Below, piece by piece: positions 41,854 to 49,644 of a stretch of DNA of 64,000 nucleotides. The notes below the pieces were generated by a model, which had not been told where the DNA came from, did not search any database, and worked only from the letters and a program-made list of their open reading frames with translations. Each line of letters starts with the position of its first letter. Position 1 is the stretch's first letter. The translations under genes were made by a program, and so were the position numbers. This DNA is from Clostridia bacterium. GTDB lineage: Bacteria > Bacillota > Clostridia > Oscillospirales > Acutalibacteraceae. The stretch covers positions 124,001 through 188,000 of the forward strand of contig JAFXBF010000012.1 of the NCBI GenBank assembly GCA_017516745.1. Reading direction: 5' to 3'.

Positions 41854-43141
41854 AAGAATTCTCCTCTTTAAACATAAGCCCGATTTCAATTATAAACAGG
41901 TTGTTTTCACAAGTCAAGTTGACAAAGCCGTTGTATTCTTTTGCAACGGCTTTTATGTTATCAAGCCCGAAGCCGTGGTTTGTTTTATCTTTTTTTGAGG
42001 TTTGAATTTTGTTGTTCTTAATCTCAACCGGTTTTGAAACAGGATTGGAAACCGTTAATATGCAACCGTTACTTTGCTCAACAGAACTGATTGTTATTGG
42101 AGTAAGGCTTTTTTGCGGTGAATTAAAAACAGCATTGTCTAAAACATTGGCAATTATTGTGCAAATATCGTTATTGCTTATTCTTTGTGAGGGAATAGTG
42201 CCTTCAAATTCAATTCGTAGTTCTTTTTCCTGCGCCGCTGTTGCCTTTGCGGATATGATAGCATCAGCAAGGTAGTTACCTGTAGAATACTTCGTTTTAG
42301 TCAAAGCAGGAAGCTCGTTCATTTTTGCAAGATATTCTTTCGCTTCTTCAATTCTGTTCTGGTCAATAAGTGTGCTTAAAGCGAAAATGTTATTGATATA
42401 GTCGTGCTTAAAACGACGGATATCGGTATTGCTCTTAATGATTTCTTCGTTGTGCAGTACTTGTGTATTAAGGAGCAGTTGTACATTGCTTTGTTTTTCT
42501 GATACGGAGAAATATTTGCTGACGATAAATACGATACAGCTGACAACAAGCACAGCCGAAAGCACCAGCAGAACATTGGCAACATCCTCAATATACGCCG
42601 AATCTCTTGTAAGAGTAACGGCGTAATAAGTTGCAAGGTCAGCAATAAGTATTACCACATACACAAGAGTGGGGATTTTTTCAAAAAAAGCTCCGTGGTA
42701 AACCGGAATACGCTGTTTGGTTATTATGAAAACAGCGGCTGATAAAGCGGCATAAAGAATGATATACAGCAGATTGAACGTTGCCTGATTATCTGTTTTG
42801 AAAAACAGGCTTACCATAAGTATCATAAAATCGGCAGTTGAATTGAGAATAATGCCGTACCAGAAAAATGTCAACTTTTTTCTCGACGAAAAGCAGAGAT
42901 AAGGAAAAACAATAAACCCAAGCATTGTAACAATGTCGCATATGTCTGCGGCAGCATAAGTGTCTTCAAAAACAGCAAAAGGCAGCAGTGAAGCTACAGC
43001 AAAAACAAAGGCTGTAACAACAAATGCTGCTTTTTTAATTTTTATATCATAACCGAAAAGCCTTTTCAATAAAAATGTGCCGGTAAAAAATCCCGAAGCA
43101 TTTTTTAAAAGCTCTGTAACACAAAGCACAGCAATGTTCAT
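41825..43141 (-). CDS. GHKL-type sensor histidine kinase (AgrC/ComD class)
   Basis: 438 residues. The N-terminal 220 residues contain about six or seven transmembrane segments with no large extracellular domain. A coiled-coil linker holds the phospho-accepting His in RRFKHDYINN (about residue 245). A GHKL ATPase domain follows with NVLDNAVFNS (N box) and HGFGLDNIKAVA (G box). This layout matches peptide-sensing kinases paired with LytTR regulators. No AgrB/AgrD-like gene is visible near it. It follows the regulator gene after 12 bp and overlaps the start of an LRR gene. Confidence 0.88.
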   Translation of the reverse strand: MNIAVLCVTELLKNASGFFTGTFLLKRLFGYDIKIKKAAFVVTAFVFAVASLLPFAVFEDTYAAADICDIVTMLGFIVFPYLCFSSRKKLTFFWYGIILNSTADFMILMVSLFFKTDNQATFNLLYIILYAALSAAVFIITKQRIPVYHGAFFEKIPTLVYVVILIADLATYYAVTLTRDSAYIEDVANVLLVLSAVLVVSCIVFIVSKYFSVSEKQSNVQLLLNTQVLHNEEIIKSNTDIRRFKHDYINNIFALSTLIDQNRIEEAKEYLAKMNELPALTKTKYSTGNYLADAIISAKATAAQEKELRIEFEGTIPSQRISNNDICTIIANVLDNAVFNSPQKSLTPITISSVEQSNGCILTVSNPVSKPVEIKNNKIQTSKKDKTNHGFGLDNIKAVAKEYNGFVNLTCENNLFIIEIGLMFKEENSYEKAVQIFE

Positions 43142-43153
43142 TTATCTCACCCG

Positions 43154-43870
43154 TTAATTCTTGTTGTTTTTGAGATAGGCTTCACAAAGCTCTGGGTATT
43201 TTTTCTGGCTTATGAATATTTTTTCGCCGTTGTCCAGCTTTGCCGTACGGGTATCGAAGGATACGATTCTGTGTGTGTTGATAATAAAGGAACGATGAAT
43301 TCTCATAAAGCCATACGGCTCAAGCTCTTTTTCAAAAGAGGAAATTGTGCGGTGACATTTCAAACACCTGTCTTTGAAATAGATAAAAGTATCCTTGCGT
43401 GAAACCTCAAGGTAGTAAATATCGCTGATATTGATAAGATGAACCTCGTCGTTGGACTTAACCAAAAGTGTTTCGGTATCGCTGTATGAGACTATGTAAT
43501 CGTTAAGTGCCTTAAACAGTTTTTGCTTGTCAATGGGCTTTGTCAGAAATCTGTACGCACGTACTTCAAATGCATCGTATACAATTTCGGGATATGCCGT
43601 AATGAATATAACGCTTTTTGTTTTACCCGATTTTTCACGAAGGAGTCTGGCAAATTCCATACCGTTGAGTCCATCGTTGTCTTTGTCAAAATCGTTCATA
43701 CGGTAGTCCAGCAGAAACAAATCAAAATCATCAATACGCTCTGCAATATCCTCGTAGCTTTCAAAGCAGGAATAACGGATTTTGATTTTCTGGTTTTCTG
43801 AATATTCATCCAGCATGGCAGATATTTCATTAAGTATTATTCTGTTGTCATCACATACAGCAATTCGCAT
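43154..43870 (-). CDS. LytTR-family response regulator
   Basis: 238 residues. A receiver domain (MRIAVCDDN with the acidic pair; phospho-accepting Asp in DLFLLDYRMND, about residue 55; the Lys in LTKPIDKQKL) is followed by a LytTR DNA-binding domain (about 140-235, with FIYFKDRCLKCHRTISSFEK and MRIHRSFIINTHRI). It is the partner of the kinase downstream. LytTR domains bind pairs of direct repeats spaced two helical turns apart, and such pairs occur in front of the type VII operon and in front of the LRR genes. Confidence 0.9.
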   Translation of the reverse strand: MRIAVCDDNRIILNEISAMLDEYSENQKIKIRYSCFESYEDIAERIDDFDLFLLDYRMNDFDKDNDGLNGMEFARLLREKSGKTKSVIFITAYPEIVYDAFEVRAYRFLTKPIDKQKLFKALNDYIVSYSDTETLLVKSNDEVHLINISDIYYLEVSRKDTFIYFKDRCLKCHRTISSFEKELEPYGFMRIHRSFIINTHRIVSFDTRTAKLDNGEKIFISQKKYPELCEAYLKNNKN

Positions 43871-43900
43871 TTTTGCTCTCCATTTTTGTTGATATACGCT

Positions 43901-43929
43901 ATTATATTGCTTTTTTCTACCTTTTGCAA
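43901..43929 (-). promoter_or_regulatory. Promoter of the response regulator/kinase genes
   Basis: On the minus strand: TTGCAA (43929-43924), 17-bp spacer, TATAAT (43906-43901), 31 bp before the ATG at 43870. The adjacent LytTR repeats point the other way, so this promoter may be basal or repressed by the bound regulator. Confidence 0.6.
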
Positions 43930-43951
43930 GGTGCTATTTTGCCCAGAACCA

Positions 43952-44019
43952 ACTTTTCGTACCCCTAAAACCTGTTTCTGTACCTAAAGGCGAAAAAACA
44001 CGATTTTTTGTGATATGTT
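43952..44019 (+). promoter_or_regulatory. LytTR-type promoter of the type VII secretion operon
   Basis: ACTTTTCGTACC (43952-43963), CCTAAAACC, TGTTTCTGTACC (43973-43984), a 21-bp period. Exactly 29 bp later comes TATGTT (44014-44019), preceded by TG (TGATATGTT). A second -10-like TATAAT lies at 44023-44028. Even the 9-bp spacer between the repeats matches the LRR promoter at eight of nine positions, and both have the ACGATTTTTT tract. The leader to the ATG at 44096 is about 70 bases. Confidence 0.75.
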
Positions 44020-44095
44020 ATTTATAATTATACATTTGTAATTTGCTATTTGTATTTATATAGAATGCAACAGCAAAACAAGGAGAGAATAATTT

Positions 44096-47000
44096 ATGAT
44101 TGTAAATTTGATTAAGGCCAAGCAAATGTTCAGTCTGACTTTACCACAGAAAATCAAAGGACAATATTGGCTTACCGATACCGATGAGTCGGGGACCCCT
44201 AGAAGAATAGTCAGTATAGAAGCAGAAAATGACGAGTGGGTAGTCAAATCGAATAACGCAATAAAAATATATGGTGCAGAAAATAAAGAAATAAGCAGTT
44301 GCATTCTTAACGAAAAAAGTTTTCTGATTATGCAGGATATACAGACCGCGGAGAAAATGCTTCTTTTTTCCGAAAGTCTCGATGAAACGTATCAGACGCT
44401 TTCAAAAATCATAGTAAAAGAACCGGCGGTATTTTCAATTGGAAGAACCGAAGATAACAGTTTTTGCTTTGATAATAACTATGTTTCCACTCATCATGCG
44501 AAACTGATGTTTGACGGCAGGTCATGGTCGATCAGCGATCAGGGCAGCAGAAACGGAACCTTTGTTAACGGCTACAGAGTACAGACTCAAAAACTGAATG
44601 CCGGCGATTTTATATACATTATGGGATTGAAAATAGTAATCGGAAGCAATTTCCTTGCAGTTAACAATCCTGAAAAAAAGCTGAAAATAAAGTCGGACAG
44701 CTTGCTTATGTATAAGCCGCCTAAAACTGACTTTTCAAGAGAATTCAAGGAGTTGCCGACAAAGGACTTCTTTTTCAGACCTCCGAGATTTTACAGAGAG
44801 GCAGAGTGCGAGGAAATAACAATTGATCCGCCGCCGCAGATGCAAAAACCGGAAACGGTACCGCTCGCATTGATGTTAGGCCCTTCGCTGACTATGGCGA
44901 TGACTTCAGTCAGTACAGCTATTATCAGCCTGACGAATGTTTTGTCAAACGGAGGAAATATTACTCAGGCGTTGCCTACAATGATTATGTCATTAGGAAT
45001 GCTTATGGGTACTGTCCTTTGGCCGATTCTTACCAAGAAATATGAAAAAAAGCAAAAAGTATTAAATGAACAGGAAAGACAGGAGAAATACCTTGCTTAT
45101 CTTGGAGAAATAAACTCGAAAATTCGCAGATTGGTTAAAGAGCAGAGCAACATCCTGAACGAAAATCTTGTATCGCAGAATGAATGTACAGAGCGAATAA
45201 TACGAAGAAAGCAGAGCCTTTGGGAACGTGTAATAGGGCAGAAGGATTTCTTGCGGTTGCGTTTGGGCATCGGTACTCTGCCGTTAGATATCAGCGTAAA
45301 ATATCAGGAGAAAAAATTCACAATGGAGGATGATGCACTCCAGAATTCCATGCTTGCGTTAGCTGAAGCACCCAAAGAACTTCAAGGTGTTCCTATCAGT
45401 ATTTCCTTAAAAGACAATATTGTTATCGGTATTATAGGCGAACGTTCGGAAACTCTTGATATGCTCAAGTCATTGCTGTTGCAGATGATTTCTTTACACA
45501 GCTATGACGAGCTGAAGATAATGCTTATCCTGAATGAAAATGAAGAAGCTTTGTGGCAGTTTGTCAAATATATACCTCATTTCTGGAGCAATGACAAAAC
45601 AGTCAGGTTTTTTGCATCAAATATGGACGAGGTAAAAGCCTTATCGGCATACACGGAAAAGGTTTTCAGAGAACGCCCGGACCGTGAAACAAGAGATGAA
45701 GTAATCAGCCCGCATTACGTGTGCATCTGTACAGATGCAGCGCTTGGTAAAAAATGTGAGGCGCTGCAGAACTTAATCAAGTATAAAAACAATGCAGGCT
45801 TTTCAGCAATTTTCCTTGGTGACTCCTTCGGCGATCTGCCTAAAGAAACCAAAACCACAATTCAGGTAAACGGTACATATTCAAAGATTTTCGATAAAGA
45901 GGATACGTCCGGTGAACAGGTAATATTTGATGCCGAAAGATCTGGTAATGTTTCATTTGATAATATTGCATCGGCTATAGCAAACATAGAACTTGATTTG
46001 TCTTCTGAAAGTTTCAGTCTTCCTACGATGATGACCTTCCTTGAAATGTTCCGGGTCGGTAAGGTTGAGCATCTGAATTCGCTGACACGTTGGAAAGAGA
46101 ATAATCCCACAAAATCATTACAGACCCCCGTTGGCGTTGGTGCCGACGGAGATGATTTTCTTCTTGATTTACACGAAAAGTACCACGGACCTCACGGTCT
46201 TGTGGCGGGCATGACAGGCTCAGGTAAATCGGAATTTATTATAACCTATATTCTATCACTTGCTGTTAACTATCATCCTGACGAAGTTGCATTTATTCTT
46301 ATTGACTATAAGGGCGGCGGCTTGACCGGTGCGTTTGAGGACGCTGACAGAGACATTAAGCTGCCGCATTTGGCGGGAACTATTACAAACCTTGACGGTG
46401 CGGCTATCAAGCGTTCACTCGTTTCTATACAAAGTGAGCTCAGGCGCAGACAAAGCATTTTCAACGAGGCAAGAAAGATTTCCAATGAAGGTACAATGGA
46501 TATTTATAAATATCAGCAGTTGTACAGAGATAAGGTTGTAAAAGAGCCTGTGCCGCATTTGTTTATCATCTCGGACGAGTTTGCTGAACTGAAAACACAG
46601 CAGCCCGAGTTTATGGAACAGCTTATCAGCGCTGCACGAATAGGCAGAAGCTTGGGTGTGCATCTTATTCTTGCTACACAGAAGCCAAGCGGTGTAGTTG
46701 ATGACCAGATTTGGAGTAACAGTAAATTCAGAGTTTGTCTTAAGGTACAGGAGAAGTCGGATAGCCAGGATATGATTAAATGTCCCGATGCAGCAGAACT
46801 GTCACAGACAGGTCGTTTCTATCTTCAGGTTGGCTTCAATGAGCTTTTTGCTATGGGACAGTCTGCTTGGTGCGGTGCTGAATATATACCGTCCGACACC
46901 TATGAAAAGGCTGTTGATTCAAGTATACAGGTTGTCGATAATCTTGGCAGACCTGTTATGAATGTAAAGGCTGAGAAAAATGCTCTCTCGTTAAAAAGCA

Positions 47001-48664
47001 ATGCCAAACAGTTGGTGTCAATAGTTAAATATCTTTCGGATTTGGCTTCGGAGGAAAATGTGGAAGCCAAACCCTTATGGCTTGCTCCGATACCGTTTGA
47101 TATTTATCTTGAAGAGACAGAACGCAAGTATAAAACGGTTGAGAAAGGATTTTCCTTGAATCCCGTTATTGGTGAATACGATGACCCGTTTAATCAGCGA
47201 CAGGGCGTCCTTACTGTACCGCTTACCAAGGAAGGTAACTGTATTGTTTACGGTGCAACGGGCAATGGAAAGACAACATTCCTTACCACTCTTTGTTATT
47301 CGCTTATTAAGAATCATACTCCGCAGGAACTGAATCTTTATATTATGGATTTCGGTTCCGAAACACTCAAAATGTTTGAAAATGCACCTCATACAGGTGG
47401 AGTTATAACTTCTGCCGACGAGGAAAAAACCGTTAATTTCTTCAAAATGCTTCGTAAAGAGATAGAAACAAGAAAAGCATATCTTTCGGATTTCGGCGGA
47501 GATTTTGTGAGCTGTTGCGAAAAGGGCAATAAGAGCCTGCCGAATATAGTAGTTGTAATTAATAATTATTCAGGCCTTGCCGAGCAGTTTGAGGATTTGC
47601 AGGATGAGTTTTCTCAGCTTAGCCGTGACGGAATGAAGTACGGTATTTATTTTGTAATAAGTGCATCAAGCATTAATGCTGTCAGATACAGAACTCAGCA
47701 GAATTTTAAAATGATTTATACTATGCAGCTTAATGACCCGAGCGATTACGCAGTAGTGGTTGGTAAAACAGATGGGTTGGTTCCTTCAAAATGCAAGGGC
47801 AGGGGTTTGGTTCCTCTCGACAGAGTGTTTGAGTTCCAGACGGCATATTGCTGTAAGGGAGTGGATACACAGGATTATATCAAATCCTTCTGCTCACAGC
47901 TTTCCGAAAAGGCAACGGCTTATGCTAAACCGATTCCTGTTCTTCCGAAAGTTGTTAATCTGGATTTTGTCAGAAAACAGCTTGGCGATCTCTCTAAACT
48001 GCCTGTCGGCGTAGCTAAGAATAACCTTAATGTTGTGACATATAACCTTAAAGGTATTGTGGCGCTTCCTGTTGTTTCGCAGAATATAACCGAACAGGTT
48101 GAGTTTATCGAAGAATTTGTCAGCGTTATTTCTGCTTCGTCAAAAACTGTAATTCTTGATGCGGAAAAGCTTGTTGAAGAAACGAAGGTTGAAAGTATAA
48201 CCAAGGACTTTGAGAAAACGGTTAACGGTATCTTCAAGGAAATGGTGAACAGAAATAACAAGTATAAAGATGCTCAGATGGATGAAAGCGTGCTTAACGA
48301 CAGCGAAGAAACGGTTTATGTAATCGTCGGCTTCAAGCGTTTGATGGATTCGCTTTCTGCGGACGGTAAGGACAAACTCCGTACGCTGATTAGTAAAGCA
48401 GAGGCAATTTATAAAATCCACTTCGTTATATGTGAAGCAGTAAAGAAGCTCAACGAATTCAGCTATGACGATTGGTTTAAGCGTCAGCTGTCTGGAGAGG
48501 GCATCTGGATTGGTGACGGTGTTGCCGACCAGTATCTGCTCAAGGTCAGCAAGGTAACGAGTGCACTAAATGCTGAAATCGGAAGTGAGTACGGCTATAT
48601 GATTACAAGAGGCAGACCCGTGCTTATGAAGGTGCTGTCATCCGGCACAAAGGAGGATATGTAA
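44096..48664 (+). CDS. essC: Type VII secretion FtsK/SpoIIIE-family ATPase EssC with FHA domain
   Basis: 1522 residues with ACAAGGAGAG upstream. The N-terminal region is EssC-like with an FHA domain (about 105-185; GRTEDNSF, STHHAKL, GSRNGTFVNGYRV). Two transmembrane helices follow (about 258-312). A degenerate P-loop-type domain precedes the first intact ATPase, which has GMTGSGKSEF (about 705) and a LIDYKGGG Walker B. The second ATPase has GATGNGKTTF (about 1053). The C-terminal domain lacks a good Walker A. This is the motor of Firmicutes-type T7SSb. FHA binds phosphothreonine, which fits the kinase and phosphatase genes downstream. Confidence 0.92.
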   Translation: MIVNLIKAKQMFSLTLPQKIKGQYWLTDTDESGTPRRIVSIEAENDEWVVKSNNAIKIYGAENKEISSCILNEKSFLIMQDIQTAEKMLLFSESLDETYQTLSKIIVKEPAVFSIGRTEDNSFCFDNNYVSTHHAKLMFDGRSWSISDQGSRNGTFVNGYRVQTQKLNAGDFIYIMGLKIVIGSNFLAVNNPEKKLKIKSDSLLMYKPPKTDFSREFKELPTKDFFFRPPRFYREAECEEITIDPPPQMQKPETVPLALMLGPSLTMAMTSVSTAIISLTNVLSNGGNITQALPTMIMSLGMLMGTVLWPILTKKYEKKQKVLNEQERQEKYLAYLGEINSKIRRLVKEQSNILNENLVSQNECTERIIRRKQSLWERVIGQKDFLRLRLGIGTLPLDISVKYQEKKFTMEDDALQNSMLALAEAPKELQGVPISISLKDNIVIGIIGERSETLDMLKSLLLQMISLHSYDELKIMLILNENEEALWQFVKYIPHFWSNDKTVRFFASNMDEVKALSAYTEKVFRERPDRETRDEVISPHYVCICTDAALGKKCEALQNLIKYKNNAGFSAIFLGDSFGDLPKETKTTIQVNGTYSKIFDKEDTSGEQVIFDAERSGNVSFDNIASAIANIELDLSSESFSLPTMMTFLEMFRVGKVEHLNSLTRWKENNPTKSLQTPVGVGADGDDFLLDLHEKYHGPHGLVAGMTGSGKSEFIITYILSLAVNYHPDEVAFILIDYKGGGLTGAFEDADRDIKLPHLAGTITNLDGAAIKRSLVSIQSELRRRQSIFNEARKISNEGTMDIYKYQQLYRDKVVKEPVPHLFIISDEFAELKTQQPEFMEQLISAARIGRSLGVHLILATQKPSGVVDDQIWSNSKFRVCLKVQEKSDSQDMIKCPDAAELSQTGRFYLQVGFNELFAMGQSAWCGAEYIPSDTYEKAVDSSIQVVDNLGRPVMNVKAEKNALSLKSNAKQLVSIVKYLSDLASEENVEAKPLWLAPIPFDIYLEETERKYKTVEKGFSLNPVIGEYDDPFNQRQGVLTVPLTKEGNCIVYGATGNGKTTFLTTLCYSLIKNHTPQELNLYIMDFGSETLKMFENAPHTGGVITSADEEKTVNFFKMLRKEIETRKAYLSDFGGDFVSCCEKGNKSLPNIVVVINNYSGLAEQFEDLQDEFSQLSRDGMKYGIYFVISASSINAVRYRTQQNFKMIYTMQLNDPSDYAVVVGKTDGLVPSKCKGRGLVPLDRVFEFQTAYCCKGVDTQDYIKSFCSQLSEKATAYAKPIPVLPKVVNLDFVRKQLGDLSKLPVGVAKNNLNVVTYNLKGIVALPVVSQNITEQVEFIEEFVSVISASSKTVILDAEKLVEETKVESITKDFEKTVNGIFKEMVNRNNKYKDAQMDESVLNDSEETVYVIVGFKRLMDSLSADGKDKLRTLISKAEAIYKIHFVICEAVKKLNEFSYDDWFKRQLSGEGIWIGDGVADQYLLKVSKVTSALNAEIGSEYGYMITRGRPVLMKVLSSGTKEDM

Positions 48665-48666
48665 TT

Positions 48667-48918
48667 ATGGATAAGGTTCTGGTAAACGTTTTTGTACCTA
48701 TGCTGAATACATCCTACGATATGTTCATACCTCTGACTTCTCAGATGCACGAGGTGCTTATGCTAATCAAAAAAGCCGTAAACGAATTGTCGGACGGCAG
48801 ATTTATAGCCAACGACAATACGGCAATATGCCACCGTGATAACGGCGGTATCATCGATATTAACTTATCGGTCTATGAACTGGGAATACATAACGGCTCA
48901 AGACTGATGTTAATATAA
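48667..48918 (+). CDS. EsaB/YukD-like ubiquitin-fold protein
   Basis: 83 residues, starting 2 bp after essC, with AAAGGAGG inside the essC end. The sequence is beta-rich and ends NGSRLMLI, similar to the ubiquitin-like EsaB/YukD proteins that accompany type VII systems. It has no Gly-Gly tail. In Staphylococcus EsaB affects effector output; its exact role is unsettled. Confidence 0.75.
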   Translation: MDKVLVNVFVPMLNTSYDMFIPLTSQMHEVLMLIKKAVNELSDGRFIANDNTAICHRDNGGIIDINLSVYELGIHNGSRLMLI

Positions 48919-48946
48919 AAAATTATTTTTAGGAGGTCATAAATTT

Positions 48947-49246
48947 ATGGCAACAATTAACGTAACCCCAAGAGAACTTATGTCTGCTGCTTCCAGGATT
49001 CAGGATTTAGCAGGAGAGTATCAAAATCAGTACAAGGCTGTCTATCAAAGAACGGAAGAAATGGGCTCAACATGGAAAGATGAAGCAAATCGCACATTCA
49101 TTCGTCGCATCGAGGGCTTTCAAGACGATTTAAACAAAATGTATGATTTGATGAATGACTATGCCGAGTATCTTCAAAAGGCAGCAGATGCTTATGAGCG
49201 TACACAGAAGGCTGTTATTGATGCAGCACAAAAATTAGCTAACTGA
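48947..49246 (+). CDS. WXG100-family secreted protein
   Basis: 99 residues with TAGGAGGT upstream. Two-helix hairpin length; the turn has GSTWKDEANRTF (W-x-D form of the WXG motif). Helix 2 ends in a Tyr/Glu-rich stretch (YEYLQKAADAYERTQ-like) as in EsxA proteins, with a YxxxD/E-type signal plausible near the C-terminus (about YERTQ). Likely an EsxA-type substrate or structural dimer partner for EssC. Followed by a second gene of the same size. Confidence 0.85.
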   Translation: MATINVTPRELMSAASRIQDLAGEYQNQYKAVYQRTEEMGSTWKDEANRTFIRRIEGFQDDLNKMYDLMNDYAEYLQKAADAYERTQKAVIDAAQKLAN

Positions 49247-49260
49247 GAGGAGAAAACAAA

Positions 49261-49560
49261 ATGACAGATTTAATTTATATTGATCCTGAAATCTTGACAC
49301 AGACTGCAGGCAAAATTCGTGACATTAACGGTTCTATGTATGAAACACTTGCTCAAATTAAGAAGAATATGAATGATCTCAACTCTTCTTATGACAGTGA
49401 ATCGGGCAGAGAAATAATAGCTGCTATGAATGCTATGCAGGGCAGATTTGACGACTACAAAGCTGTTGTTGATTCATATGCTACCTTCCTTGATCAGACT
49501 GCTGACAGTTTCAGATCAAACGAACAAGCATTAACATCAAACGCAAGCGAATTCAAATAA
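49261..49560 (+). CDS. WXG100-like protein lacking the Trp
   Basis: 99 residues with GAGGAGA upstream. Same two-helix length as its neighbour, but the turn reads SSYDSESGREI, with Tyr in place of Trp. Ends in SFRSNEQALTSNASEFK. It may be the heterodimer partner of the previous protein, as in EsxA/EsxB-type pairs. Confidence 0.75.
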   Translation: MTDLIYIDPEILTQTAGKIRDINGSMYETLAQIKKNMNDLNSSYDSESGREIIAAMNAMQGRFDDYKAVVDSYATFLDQTADSFRSNEQALTSNASEFK

Positions 49561-49579
49561 TTGATATTTTGTGTGTTTG

Positions 49580-49607
49580 CTATCTCACCCTTATCAGGGT
49601 GAGATAG
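49580..49607 (+). terminator. Hairpin after the first WXG100 pair
   Basis: Perfect 12-bp stem CTATCTCACCCT / AGGGTGAGATAG with a 4-base loop, 19 bp after the stop. The 3' side is TGGCAAAAA, not a T-run, so it may cause partial termination or stabilise the WXG100 mRNA, raising their level over downstream genes. Confidence 0.6.
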
Positions 49608-49644
49608 TGGCAAAAAGAGAGAAAGTAAATCGGGGGATAATAAA

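Noticed and set aside
44014..44028. TATAAT at 44023-44028 considered as the only -10 of the type VII operon
   Set aside because: The extended TGATATGTT at 44014 keeps exactly the same 29-bp distance from the direct repeats as in the LRR promoter, so it is preferred; the other remains possible.
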